Assembly: GCA_021797555.1 (NCBI GenBank)
Contig: JAJZZM010000024.1
Span: 62,618 to 126,617 of the forward strand
Reading direction: 5' to 3'
Length of the DNA: 64,000 nt
From: Thermoplasmata archaeon
Lineage (GTDB): Archaea; Thermoplasmatota; Thermoplasmata; Thermoplasmatales; Thermoplasmataceae
The notes beneath the pieces are model-generated. The model was not told where the DNA came from. It searched no databases and saw nothing but the letters and a program-made list of their open reading frames with translations. The translations under genes were made by a program, and so were the position numbers. This document shows positions 55,115 to 64,000 of this stretch, piece after piece. How positions within the stretch are numbered: position 1 is the first letter of the stretch; every line of letters starts with the position of its first letter.

Positions 55115-55904
55115 ATTGCTGATTAAAAATAAATTGTCATTATTAAGTATTATAATAATAATTTTATACTTCTTAGACTATATATTAGATATAATATACC
55201 CACAGTATCTCGGAGTTAGTAACATCAATAATTTACTTGTTTTCAGGGTGAAAGATTATTTAATACCTATTGCACCATCCCTGATTTCGTGGCATTTATA
55301 CATGGGTACAACATATTATGGAATAGCAATATTTCCGGCCATCCTTGCATCATTAAAAATAGATTTTACAGTAATGCTAACATCACTTGCATTATCCGTT
55401 ATAACGGGTTTTTTCCTTGGATATATTGCATTAATATCAAATAGTAAAATTTACAGGAGGGCCATATTATATATAAACAGGGTTTTTTTTGATATCCCAT
55501 ATATAATTATAGCATTGTTAGTACTTTTTGTTGTGAGGCCATCAATATATGGCATAATAATTGCAATATACATAGCATGGTTTCCATTTTATATAAACAG
55601 GTCGTATAAAACAGGCCATAAAAATATAAAAGATGCCTTTATGGATATTATGCCATATATAATATCCGATATGGGGAGTATGTTCGGTCTTATAACTATA
55701 ATAACATTCTTCGGATTTTATTACAGCAATCCATTTATAGTTGATTTAGGCAATATAATGAATATTGATGGAGATGTTTCGCAGTACATATCATTCGGGG
55801 ACTGGTGGATTGTTATCTTTCCACTTATTTTTATTATTGTATTCATTATATCTACATCAATATTAAGCTATAGAATAAAGGTGGTTTTAAATGATAAAAA
55901 ATAA
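55101..55904 (+). CDS. Opp/Dpp-type ABC transporter permease (DppC-like), EAA loop eroded
   Basis: 267 residues, six helices. The PTS region MGTTYYGIAIFPAILASLKID resembles the G-T-D-x-x-G-R-D start of DppC with changes. The ATPase-contact loop that normally reads E-A-A-x(3)-G-x(9)-I-x-L-P is SYKTGHKNIKDAFMDIMPYI, without E-A-A and shortened. Overlaps the permease before by 14 bases and the ATPase-like gene by 14. Confidence 0.85.
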   Translation: MYYIKLLIKNKLSLLSIIIIILYFLDYILDIIYPQYLGVSNINNLLVFRVKDYLIPIAPSLISWHLYMGTTYYGIAIFPAILASLKIDFTVMLTSLALSVITGFFLGYIALISNSKIYRRAILYINRVFFDIPYIIIALLVLFVVRPSIYGIIIAIYIAWFPFYINRSYKTGHKNIKDAFMDIMPYIISDMGSMFGLITIITFFGFYYSNPFIVDLGNIMNIDGDVSQYISFGDWWIVIFPLIFIIVFIISTSILSYRIKVVLNDKK

Positions 55905-57210
55905 TGAATGCTTTAGATTTATTACTGAGAATTTCTCCCTAAAAATAGATAATGACCCAGTAGTTAATGGTTTAAATATTAAAATAGAATCAGACAAAAG
56001 CCTTTTAATATTTTCCAATAACAGTAATATATCAGATTTTTTATCAATTTTTATGCTTAAGATTTTTAATAATAATTACTACTCAGGGAACATTTTCTAT
56101 GATAACGTAAACATTACAGAAATCATGAAAAAAATAAAGAAATTCAATGTAAAGGACAAAAATATATTGAAATTGTCCAGCATTATAAAAAATATATTTG
56201 TTATACCTGAAAAAACTGTGGATATATTTGATAAAACATTAACAGTATCGGATCAGATACTGGATTTTTTAACCTATAATACAAGGATAAAAATGCTAAA
56301 TTCGATAATAAGAAGGGAAATGATAAGCCACAGTGACATTGAATATTTAATAGAAAATTATAATAATTCTGATGATAAGGATAGTTTTCTTATATACTGG
56401 GCAACCGAATACGGGGTACCAAATATTTTAGATGGGCTTGATAAAATTTTAAAAAATGGTGAAAATTTAAATCAAAAACTTATGGAGGCATTACTATACC
56501 AGAAAACAGGAGTTAACCTTGCAGATATAGTAGTTTTAAGGGATTATTATAAATATAAATTAAAGAATAATGAATTTAATACATACAACAATAAAAATAC
56601 TGAAGAAACTCCAAATATAATTAATATTAAATTAAAAAAGAGAAGCAATGAAGAATTATTAAAAAATGAAATAAACAAACATATAATAGAATATCTAAAA
56701 TTTTTAGGCGTAGATAATGGAATTGACATATTAAATAAAAAACCCGAAGAAATTGAAAATCCAATATTAAAGGAGATATTGCTTGTAATAATGATTTTTT
56801 CCGATGCTGGCATTTTAATTCTGGATAACCCCGGAATAGAAGGTGAGGAAAAAAAGTTTATGAATAATATATATAAAATACACAAAACATTTAACTTTGC
56901 TTATATATGTATGGCGCATAATAATGATGTTATAAAATACTATCATGAATTATTTGATGATATCAAAATTATATACAATGGCAATACAATTGAGGAGTCT
57001 TCCATAAAAGATTTTATTGAAAACCCTTTGCACCCATACTCAAAATATATATTAAAAAATAGTGGTAATCAAAAAAGTTATATGCAAAATGGATGTAATT
57101 ATTATAATTTGTGCAAATTTTCCATGAATTTATGCAAACATAAGGTTCCTATTGAGCATGAAGCATTGAAAAACCATTCAGTATCATGTTTTATTTATGA
57201 CAATAAATAA
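55891..57210 (+). CDS. Degenerate Opp-type ATPase (Walker A lost)
   Basis: 439 residues. The P-loop position is FSNNSNIS (41-48) instead of G-x-x-G-x-G-K-[ST]; no LSGGQ is found. The Walker B region is GILILDNPG (307-315), with N for the catalytic E after D. H343 (CMAHNNDV) is the H-loop. The C-terminal hallmark of Opp ATPases is intact: NPLHPYSKYIL (378-388) and the four-cysteine motif at 402, 408, 415, 433 (cf. C-x-P-x-C). Between about 90 and 260 lies an atypical low-complexity, AT-rich insert. ATP hydrolysis is very unlikely. No second ATPase gene is nearby. AAGGTGGT precedes the ATG. Confidence 0.85.
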   Translation: MIKNNECFRFITENFSLKIDNDPVVNGLNIKIESDKSLLIFSNNSNISDFLSIFMLKIFNNNYYSGNIFYDNVNITEIMKKIKKFNVKDKNILKLSSIIKNIFVIPEKTVDIFDKTLTVSDQILDFLTYNTRIKMLNSIIRREMISHSDIEYLIENYNNSDDKDSFLIYWATEYGVPNILDGLDKILKNGENLNQKLMEALLYQKTGVNLADIVVLRDYYKYKLKNNEFNTYNNKNTEETPNIINIKLKKRSNEELLKNEINKHIIEYLKFLGVDNGIDILNKKPEEIENPILKEILLVIMIFSDAGILILDNPGIEGEEKKFMNNIYKIHKTFNFAYICMAHNNDVIKYYHELFDDIKIIYNGNTIEESSIKDFIENPLHPYSKYILKNSGNQKSYMQNGCNYYNLCKFSMNLCKHKVPIEHEALKNHSVSCFIYDNK

Positions 57211-57211
57211 A

Positions 57212-60200
57212 TTAATTTATTAAATTAAACATGATTATATTACCTACCATACTGTTGTTTAAATTTAGATATTTATTATAAGTAACCATAATATTATCGT
57301 TTCCTGACTTTATATATAAATATAAATTATTGAAATATTTTACTGTACTATTTAGGTTTTTACTGTTGTAATTTTTATTTAGATAGGTTATATTCTGTTC
57401 CATATATTTCATAAGCGTTGATTGGTTTTTATCTGTTATATTGAAATTATATGCATTAAATCCATTATTATAAAGATGTGTATAATTTAATGTTGAACCC
57501 AAATATGTGTAATAGTATGTTTCATTTATATTGCTTTTTATTAGCATATTATACACTGGCATTGGGTTTTCACCATATTTTTCATTATTTAAAATAAAGG
57601 CAGAATTTTCTGTGATTATAGGATAACTTGAACCATTTATAATAGATTTAAGCCTCAGTGTGAAGCTAGTTATATTCTTCATATCGCTCATCTGATTTAC
57701 AAATATAGGTATTACAATATTGTTTCCATTATACGTATAATCATTTGTGGCACGGTCATATTTTATATTGTATTTATTATTTTTTACAAACTCACTCCAT
57801 AATTCCCTGGCCTTAGTTATATTATAGTTATTGCCGAAGGCATAATAAAAAGTTTCCCTTACAGTAATGTTTGAAAATAGATTAGAAGGCATGTTAGAAT
57901 ATGAATATTTATCAAGTTCCTTTATGCTTACATTTGCATTGAAGTTATAAAGTTCCGTGTAATTAATAGTTTTATTATATATATTTACATTGCCCAACTG
58001 GTTTATATATGGTTTATAATCAGATGGGAACTCTGCTATCTGGGTTACGTTTAACCTTAGATCCTGGTAAATTTCTGATAAATATCCTCTATAATTGATT
58101 ATTACCATATTTATTTTTGGAACTGGGTCACCTTGCCTGCCTTCAAAATAAGGATTTTTAATTAAAACTAAGGAATAATTTTTAATATATGAGTATATTT
58201 CATACGGCCCATTGGATACTGTATTATCTAAGGAATATTTACTATATGTGCCATTTTTAAATGCATTAAAACCTTTTTCAGACCATGTGAGATTGCCATA
58301 ATCCTTTATATAGGTAGTTGAAGTAATAAATGCACCCGGGGATGATAAAATTTTAAAAACCAGGTTCCTATTCACAGGCATATTGAAATGCAATGTTATA
58401 TTATCAGTGGAATTATTTACAGTTATTGCATTGGCAATATCTGTATAATTATTTGTTTTGTAATAATTTCCTGAGAGCAAATACTGTGCTAAAATCCAGC
58501 CAGGAGTCTGTGGTGTTTTATTATCTAATAATAAATCTGCCGCCAGTGAATATGCAACATCCCACGCATTTACTTTATTGCCATCCTGGAAATATGCTTC
58601 ATCATATATATGGAATGTATAGTTTTCATTGTTGTTCGAAATGCCACCATTAGAAATTGATGGCAGGTATGCTGCAATTTCAGGTATATATGACTTGCCA
58701 TTATAGTAAACTAAAAACTGGTTTGTATTCATCAATATCTGCAAATCAGATTTGGAATCTGCAATTTCAGGGTTCAATGTGTTATATGGCGATGTTGAGG
58801 TGTATGTTATTGATTTAACTTTATTATTTATGTAAAGGCTTCCATTATTGTATACGGGTATATCCATATAATAATAAGTTTGATAAATGCCATTTGATGC
58901 ATTTATATCGCCGGTTATCCCTGCATTTATTATTCCCGGGGTTTTATATGCTACTGCTGCATGTGTATCATTTAAATATGTTATTTTAGAATTGTTTCCA
59001 TACAGTAATTCTGATCCTGATGAGACGTAAAATTTTGAATTATTAATATATATTAAATCTCCCTTATTATAAAGAACAGATGAATTAATATAATTAAAAT
59101 ATGTATTGTTCATGGTTATTACTGCAGCAGTTGAATTAAATTTAATTGTATCTGTTCTGTTTAATTTTAATACTGTTGAGTTTTTATAATTATATACTTT
59201 GTTGTTTAAAATATATGAACCACCTAAAGGCAGTCTAATTGATGCATTTTCCAATGCTGTTATTTTAGATCCATTTGAAATATAGAAAGTATCACCTTTT
59301 ACTACAGAAACATTTGAGTTTTTATAGTATATACTGGAACCTGATTTAAATAATAATGATCCATTGTTTTCATCTATTGCATTTGTACTATTTTTGTATT
59401 CTATATATATTACTGAATGACCATTATATGTACCGTTGTAATAGTACGCTGCATCCTTATTATACGTGATATTAGTATAATCAGTTTCATTAACATTTAT
59501 ATACTTATCAAGCAGAGAGGCCGAGTATGTGACAAGCTTTAATGTATACATTCCATTGGTTAAATTTTTTAATAAAAAACTATTATTTTTATTTTCATAT
59601 AACTGTGACGAATAATTAAATTTATACTGTAAATTATATGTCCTTATTAAAGAATTATTTTTATATAAATATAATGTCTGTGATATAACCTGATATGTGC
59701 TATTTGCAGGCTCATTAGAATATGATACTGAGAGATTTATATATGTACCTGATAAAAATATATTGGAATCTGACACTGCCGGTACTTTTGAGTAATTGTT
59801 TATATAAATTATTCCATTGGCAGTTTTATTATTGTTTAATGGTGCAACATATACTGGAATAAATGTGTTATTTTTATAAATTGAGCTGGTAAATTGAATT
59901 GTGTAATGTATATAGTATATACCGGGATTATTATATACATGGCTTGCGAATATTGTATCCCCAGATGATTTTACTATATTTATTGAATTGTCGCCCCAAC
60001 ATATCTCTGCATATTTAAATGGCCCATTTGTTTTTAATGTTAAATTATATATATTACCTGCCTGTATATAATTTTGGGCAGAATCTATTGTGGCATCAGG
60101 CACCTTATTAGCAGGATGGAACGCAGATAAAACTGCAAATGATGATAATAAAACTATTAAAATAACTATTATGGCATACCATTTATTCTTTGTTGACCTT

Positions 60201-60244
60201 GGTTTTTTCGGAGAGGTTTTTGGTTCTGGTATATCATAATTCAT
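57212..60244 (-). CDS. Membrane-anchored family 5 solute-binding protein with N-terminal PKD and repeat region
   Basis: 1010 residues. Short basic cytoplasmic tail (KKPRSTKN), one signal-anchor helix at 22-42, PKD-like domain about 46-135 (WGDNS, HVYNNPGIYYIHY), Asn/Tyr-rich middle, short repeat units at about 290-430 (e.g. GDTFYISNGSKITALENA, GDLIYINNSKFYVSSGS), and the SBP_bac_5 domain from about 480 to the end (NYTFHIYDEAYFQDGNKVNA). Family 5 proteins bind oligopeptides or other ligands for Opp transporters, usually near 550 residues, so 450 are extra. Convergent with the Opp-type operon, 1 base apart. Many N-x-S/T sites. Confidence 0.85.
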   Translation of the reverse strand: MNYDIPEPKTSPKKPRSTKNKWYAIIVILIVLLSSFAVLSAFHPANKVPDATIDSAQNYIQAGNIYNLTLKTNGPFKYAEICWGDNSINIVKSSGDTIFASHVYNNPGIYYIHYTIQFTSSIYKNNTFIPVYVAPLNNNKTANGIIYINNYSKVPAVSDSNIFLSGTYINLSVSYSNEPANSTYQVISQTLYLYKNNSLIRTYNLQYKFNYSSQLYENKNNSFLLKNLTNGMYTLKLVTYSASLLDKYINVNETDYTNITYNKDAAYYYNGTYNGHSVIYIEYKNSTNAIDENNGSLLFKSGSSIYYKNSNVSVVKGDTFYISNGSKITALENASIRLPLGGSYILNNKVYNYKNSTVLKLNRTDTIKFNSTAAVITMNNTYFNYINSSVLYNKGDLIYINNSKFYVSSGSELLYGNNSKITYLNDTHAAVAYKTPGIINAGITGDINASNGIYQTYYYMDIPVYNNGSLYINNKVKSITYTSTSPYNTLNPEIADSKSDLQILMNTNQFLVYYNGKSYIPEIAAYLPSISNGGISNNNENYTFHIYDEAYFQDGNKVNAWDVAYSLAADLLLDNKTPQTPGWILAQYLLSGNYYKTNNYTDIANAITVNNSTDNITLHFNMPVNRNLVFKILSSPGAFITSTTYIKDYGNLTWSEKGFNAFKNGTYSKYSLDNTVSNGPYEIYSYIKNYSLVLIKNPYFEGRQGDPVPKINMVIINYRGYLSEIYQDLRLNVTQIAEFPSDYKPYINQLGNVNIYNKTINYTELYNFNANVSIKELDKYSYSNMPSNLFSNITVRETFYYAFGNNYNITKARELWSEFVKNNKYNIKYDRATNDYTYNGNNIVIPIFVNQMSDMKNITSFTLRLKSIINGSSYPIITENSAFILNNEKYGENPMPVYNMLIKSNINETYYYTYLGSTLNYTHLYNNGFNAYNFNITDKNQSTLMKYMEQNITYLNKNYNSKNLNSTVKYFNNLYLYIKSGNDNIMVTYNKYLNLNNSMVGNIIMFNLIN

Positions 60245-60324
60245 TTTACTGTTATCTAAAAGTAAATATTTAAATTTTCTTTAATTAAACCAAAATAATA
60301 TTAACATGTTTATTATTTATAACT

Positions 60325-61407
60325 ATGACTGTTAAGGCTGTTGTAATGGCAGGTGGCAAAGGGACAAGACTCAGGCCTATAACATATTCAATACCAAAAC
60401 CCATAGTCCCAATAGCAGGCAAGCCATGCATATCGTATTTATTGGACTCGTTTTACAATGCCGGCATAAAAGACAATATTATTACAACAGGTTATAAATT
60501 TGATACTCTAATAAATAAAATAATAGAGAATAAATATAATGACCAGAATGTACTTTTCTCAGTTGAAAATGAACCGGCCGGAACTGCAGGCAGTATAAAG
60601 ATTATTTCTGGATTCCTTGATGATACTTTTATAGTTGGGAGTGGTGATATATTATCAGATTTCAATATAAAAGATATATTAAATTTTCATAAAAAAAATA
60701 ATTCCAAAATAACAGTAGTATTAACTGAAGTAAAGGATCCGAGCCAGTTTGGGATTGTGGAACTAAAGGATAATAAAATAGTAAGGTTTTTGGAAAAGCC
60801 ATCAGAAAGTGAAAAATTTTCAAATATGGTTAACACCGGTATATACGTAATTGAACCTGAAATATTAAATTATATAAAAAATATACCATATGATTTTGGA
60901 AAGGATTTATTTCCAAGATTATTAAGAAAAAATGTAGATATATACGGTTATTTGGGCAATGGTGTATGGCTGGATACAGGCAGACCAAATGATTTAATAA
61001 AAGCAAACCAGATAATGATAGATAGATATGGAAATAATTATAATGATGAATTTATAAAGGGAAAAAATATAATTATTACAATGTCAAAATTTGATGGCAA
61101 CCTTATAAGTGAAAGCTATATAGGAAACGGTATTCGCATGGATAAAAATATAAAAATAGATAATTCAGCAATTTATGATAATGCCAGCCTTGAATATAAT
61201 GTTGATATAGAAAATTCAATATTAATGGAAAACGTCACAGTTAAAAAGAATACTAAAATAAAAAATTCAGTTATAATGAGGAATTGCATCATTGGTGAGG
61301 ATTCAGAAATAGTCGACAGCGTAATGTCACCTGATTTATCACTGCAGGGCAAATCAAGGGTATATAATGTATCACTGGCATCAAAGATTATAGGAGATGA
61401 TATATAA
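60325..61407 (+). CDS. Sugar-phosphate nucleotidyltransferase with left-handed beta-helix
   Basis: 360 residues. Nucleotide-binding GGKGTRLRPITYSIPKPIVPI at 10-30 (nine of these: GGKGTRLRP). VGSGDILSDF (Mg aspartate) about 107-116, VNTGIYVIEPEIL. After about 245 come hexapeptide repeats (IGNGIRMDKNIKIDNSAIYDNA, IENSILMENVTVKKNTKIKN). Similar to glucose-1-phosphate thymidylyl- or mannose-1-phosphate guanylyltransferase. It makes a nucleotide sugar, likely for glycans on surface proteins. Convergent overlap of 20 bases with DUF131. Confidence 0.9.
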   Translation: MTVKAVVMAGGKGTRLRPITYSIPKPIVPIAGKPCISYLLDSFYNAGIKDNIITTGYKFDTLINKIIENKYNDQNVLFSVENEPAGTAGSIKIISGFLDDTFIVGSGDILSDFNIKDILNFHKKNNSKITVVLTEVKDPSQFGIVELKDNKIVRFLEKPSESEKFSNMVNTGIYVIEPEILNYIKNIPYDFGKDLFPRLLRKNVDIYGYLGNGVWLDTGRPNDLIKANQIMIDRYGNNYNDEFIKGKNIIITMSKFDGNLISESYIGNGIRMDKNIKIDNSAIYDNASLEYNVDIENSILMENVTVKKNTKIKNSVIMRNCIIGEDSEIVDSVMSPDLSLQGKSRVYNVSLASKIIGDDI

Positions 61408-61822
61408 ATATAACATATATTAGAATTATTATTAATGCTATAATCATTGATATATAAACAAGTTTTTTGTTGTCACCGAATATTATTGGTACCGGCCCTA
61501 TCATTACAATGCCGCCGAACCCCGATTTTTTCTCTTTGTATTTCTTATTTTCAATATTATTATCATGAAATGCATTATCATATTCATCAGAATTTTTGTA
61601 TTCATAATTATTATATTTTTTTATATCATAGGATGGTGAAACAAATAACATTATAAATCCAGTAAAAATTATCAATGCCGGGATAACTGATAATGCATTA
61701 TTGCTTACTATAAATGGAAATACTAAAAATATGCCTACCCTCGCTATGCCAAGAAAACCAAAAATAATAAAAATAATAAAACCTGCTATAATAAGGGATA
61801 ACCCCGTTTTATAAATTTTCAT
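61388..61822 (-). CDS. DUF131 family membrane protein
   Basis: 144 residues. Two or three helices near the N terminus (about 7-30 and 38-63), a charged loop (NNYEYKNSDEYDNAF), then GFGGIVMIGPVPIIFGDNK (about 101-119), the DUF131 motif, and a final helix at 121-141. Function unknown. It follows the coiled-coil gene by 7 bases. Confidence 0.85.
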   Translation of the reverse strand: MKIYKTGLSLIIAGFIIFIIFGFLGIARVGIFLVFPFIVSNNALSVIPALIIFTGFIMLFVSPSYDIKKYNNYEYKNSDEYDNAFHDNNIENKKYKEKKSGFGGIVMIGPVPIIFGDNKKLVYISMIIALIIILIYVIFIYHLL

Positions 61823-61829
61823 AATATAT

Positions 61830-62714
61830 TTATAGGAAACCTGCCTTCTGCAAAGTTAATAGATCTTCTGTGGTTAACTGTTCACCAGCCTTAAATTTCT
61901 CATATAAGGCTGAAGCTTTTTCCTGCAATTCCGATTCTTTTTCCCTCTTTTTTGTTACCTTAGTTTTATTTCTAATGGAATAAATGGCTTTTTCAAGATC
62001 CCTTAAATCATTCTTTGATTTAATAAAAGCTGCATGCTCTGCCTCTGACTCTTTACTGTACTTTATAAAAATTTCGTGGTTTTCATCGGCCTCTTTTCTT
62101 ACATTGTCCAGATTCTGCAACTCCTCATTTATCTCATCGCTTAACTTTGATATCTGGTTTGATAATTCTTCTATCTGTTTTTTAAGCGATTCCCCCAGGG
62201 TTCTTTCGCTGTTAATTTTATCTGTTAACTCTTTTATATCATTATTCTTTAAAAGTTCTTCCTCCCTCTGAGTTTTTGCTTTCTTAATTTCATTATTCAA
62301 CCTTCTTATATCAACAATAATTTTATTTTCATCATCTTTTGTAAGCTCTGTTGTTTGCTGTCTCTTTTCAAGATATTGGAGTTCTTTTTCCTTCATTTTT
62401 ATATCCTTTAAATCAAGGCCAGCACCAAAATTTGATTTAAGGTCCTTTAATTGCCTCTTAAGGTCGGATAAATTTTTGTAATGCTCTTCCTTATCGTCTC
62501 TCAAAACTTTTATTTTATCTATTAACTCATTTTTTTCAGCTATCTTTTCCTTCGCATGTTCACGCATATCGTGTGTTTTCTGATTAAGTTCATCACGCTT
62601 TTTTGCATATTCCTGCGCTTTGGCATTGGCTTCGTCTCGCTTCTTAATGTGGAGTTCTACCTCATCCCTGATAGTTTCCTTTTTTGTTTCAAAATCTTCC
62701 AAAAGGTCGGTCAT
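61830..62714 (-). CDS. COG1340-type archaeal coiled-coil protein
   Basis: 294 residues, almost all coiled coil, highly charged (Lys/Glu). No membrane helix. C-terminal YEKFKAGEQLTTEDLLTLQKAG is the conserved end of the archaeal COG1340 family. Role unknown, perhaps structural; the length matches the family. First gene of an operon with DUF131. Confidence 0.88.
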   Translation of the reverse strand: MTDLLEDFETKKETIRDEVELHIKKRDEANAKAQEYAKKRDELNQKTHDMREHAKEKIAEKNELIDKIKVLRDDKEEHYKNLSDLKRQLKDLKSNFGAGLDLKDIKMKEKELQYLEKRQQTTELTKDDENKIIVDIRRLNNEIKKAKTQREEELLKNNDIKELTDKINSERTLGESLKKQIEELSNQISKLSDEINEELQNLDNVRKEADENHEIFIKYSKESEAEHAAFIKSKNDLRDLEKAIYSIRNKTKVTKKREKESELQEKASALYEKFKAGEQLTTEDLLTLQKAGFL

Positions 62715-62902
62715 GCTAACACTTCTATATCTTTGTGTGAAAATAACGGTAAATTAATATCATTATCCTCACAATTAAAATTCGTATTTAAAAAAACTAT
62801 ATAAGTATTACTATAAATTAAACTTGGTATATAGTTTAAATATAATTTAAAAAAATAATATTAACAATAAAAGAATTAAATAATTATATATTATTAACAA
62901 AA

Positions 62903-63934
62903 ATGCATGGTGGAAATATTTACAGTGTTTCTAAAAATAATAATGTAAAATTAAACAAAATACTTGATTATTCAGCAAATATGAACGACTTTATAAAAAT
63001 AAATAATATAATAATAAAATCGGAATATATTAAGAATTATCCGGAAATAAAGTTAGACAAATATAAAAAATTTTTATCAAACAGGGAATTTGGTATAAAA
63101 AATATATCAATAGTTCCTGGATTAACATATTTTATCCATAAATTTATTTCATCATTAAAAAATAATATAATAATAATATATCCATCTTTCACGGAATATA
63201 TATATTCAAAATATGATTATAATAAAATAATAATAAATTATGATATAATAGTTAAAAATCCAGACATTATAAAAAACTATGATTTTACAGCAATTTTTTT
63301 AGTTTATCCTGATAATCCCACCGGCAATTTAATAAATAAAGATATTTTATTTAAATTAATAGATATAGCATATAATAAAAATGCATATTTTTTTATTGAC
63401 GAATCCTTTATTTATTTTGTTAGGAATAGAAAAATAAATGAAAACGAAATCATAAATAATTATAATAATGTGATAATAGGAAGATCATTGACAAAAATCT
63501 TTTCTATACCTGGATTAAGATTAGGGTATATAATATCGGATGAAAATAATATAAACAGTATTGAAAAATATTTAGAACCCTGGGGAATATCAGAAATAAC
63601 CCTAAAATATATAGAAAAACTCGACTTTAATGAAATAATTAGCACACCGGAAAAAACTGAAATTGAAAGGAATTATATGATTAAAAATTTATTAAAAATG
63701 AACTTTGAATTAATTGGCAATCCAGAAGCAAATTTTATTACAATAAAATTAAAGGGTAATTATAATGGCTATTTATTAAAAAATTATTTGGAAAATAAGA
63801 ATATTATGATAAGGTTACTTGATGACTATGATTTATTCAATGAAAATTATATAAGATTAAATGTAAAAAAACATTATAAAAATAAAATATTAATAGACAA
63901 TATAAAAAATTTTATGGTGAATAAAAATGAATAA
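62903..63934 (+). CDS. cobD: CobD-like L-threonine-O-3-phosphate decarboxylase (aminotransferase fold I)
   Basis: 343 residues. HisC/CobD-type PLP enzyme: MHGGNIYSVSK at the start (CobD-like), LVYPDNPTGNLI (about 134-145) and the PLP lysine in IGRSLTKIFSIPGLRLGY (about 192-209). The pairing with cobQ supports CobD, which makes the aminopropanol-phosphate linker of cobalamin, rather than HisC. AT-rich codon use. Overlaps cobQ by 8 bases. Confidence 0.85.
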   Translation: MHGGNIYSVSKNNNVKLNKILDYSANMNDFIKINNIIIKSEYIKNYPEIKLDKYKKFLSNREFGIKNISIVPGLTYFIHKFISSLKNNIIIIYPSFTEYIYSKYDYNKIIINYDIIVKNPDIIKNYDFTAIFLVYPDNPTGNLINKDILFKLIDIAYNKNAYFFIDESFIYFVRNRKINENEIINNYNNVIIGRSLTKIFSIPGLRLGYIISDENNINSIEKYLEPWGISEITLKYIEKLDFNEIISTPEKTEIERNYMIKNLLKMNFELIGNPEANFITIKLKGNYNGYLLKNYLENKNIMIRLLDDYDLFNENYIRLNVKKHYKNKILIDNIKNFMVNKNE

Positions 63935-64000
63935 AATAATTCAGGTTTTAGGCACATCCTCGGATTCCGGCAAAACAACATTTGCAATGGCTTTATGCAG
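63927..64000 (+). CDS. cobQ: Cobyric acid synthase CobQ/CbiP, 5' part only (cut by window edge)
   Basis: 24 codons before the edge. The first strand and P-loop read IIQVLGTSSDSGKTTFAMAL, close to the start of CobQ/CbiP, which amidates cobyrinic a,c-diamide with ATP and glutamine. GGTGA six bases before the ATG. A CbiA-like dethiobiotin synthetase-fold relative is possible, but the CobD gene upstream favours CobQ. Confidence 0.78.
   Translation, partial: MNKIIQVLGTSSDSGKTTFAMALC

Overview
The window looks like a chromosome segment of an acidophilic, cell-wall-less euryarchaeon of the order Thermoplasmatales (Thermoplasma, Picrophilus, Ferroplasma, Acidiplasma or a relative). Support: archaeal informational proteins (S19e, L39e, L31e, S6e, aIF6, aIF2-gamma, archaeal DnaG, Kae1-Bud32 fusion, Hjc); a bacterial-type HU protein, the hallmark (HTa) of this order; asparagine- and threonine-rich surface proteins with many N-x-S/T sequons; no cell-wall genes of its own; and very AT-rich DNA (roughly 30 percent GC by eye). 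Two initiation styles are visible: leaderless genes with a TATA box about 25 bases before the start codon, and operon-internal genes with a GGTGA/GGTGT-type Shine-Dalgarno. The latter decides several starts.

Layout. 1-3323 (minus): a MurL-like PP-loop protein cut by the window edge, a DUF1611 P-loop protein, a threonine-synthase-like PLP enzyme and D-aminoacyl-tRNA deacylase, a possible D-amino-acid neighbourhood. 3423-8758 (plus): surface protein, glyA and a cytochrome bd-type oxidase pair. 8816-8964: tRNA-Pro(TGG) followed at once by a well-formed C/D box sRNA whose guide fits the 16S rRNA decoding site. 9003-19978: CDGSH protein, NAD(P)HX repair enzyme, a decayed adenylate-forming enzyme, small regulators, thymidine kinase, carbamate kinase, thioesterase, Hjc, class III aminotransferase/racemase, rubrerythrin-VIT1 fusion and an MFS transporter. 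20011-24383: ABC exporter pair, then the S19e-PDCD5-L39e-L31e-aIF6 operon. 24375-29039: pyrE/pyrF, SppA-like protease, CobT-like protein, aroD, MarC. 29274-29567 is a TnpB relic. 29583-32350: a Lon-like ATPase without protease domain, coupled to dnaG. 32613-42311: endonuclease IV-like protein, spermidine synthase, HU, Kae1-Bud32, XTP pyrophosphatase, S6e and aIF2-gamma, nucleoside hydrolase, RmuC.

42840-49544 is a complete, tightly overlapping tryptophan operon (trpB2-A-D-F-E-G-C) ending in a DAHP synthase, with a perfect inverted repeat just upstream of its TATA box. 49551-60244 holds a surface protein, RtcB and an Opp/Dpp-like transporter whose only ATPase has lost its Walker A, ABC signature and catalytic glutamate. 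Its inner permease has an eroded ATPase-contact loop, and a convergent 1010-residue binding protein carries a PKD-like and repeat-rich extension. I consider this the most unusual system in the window. 60325-64000: sugar-nucleotide transferase, DUF131, COG1340 coiled coil, and the start of a cobalamin operon (cobD, cobQ).

I see no rRNA genes, CRISPR array, intact insertion sequence or replication origin.
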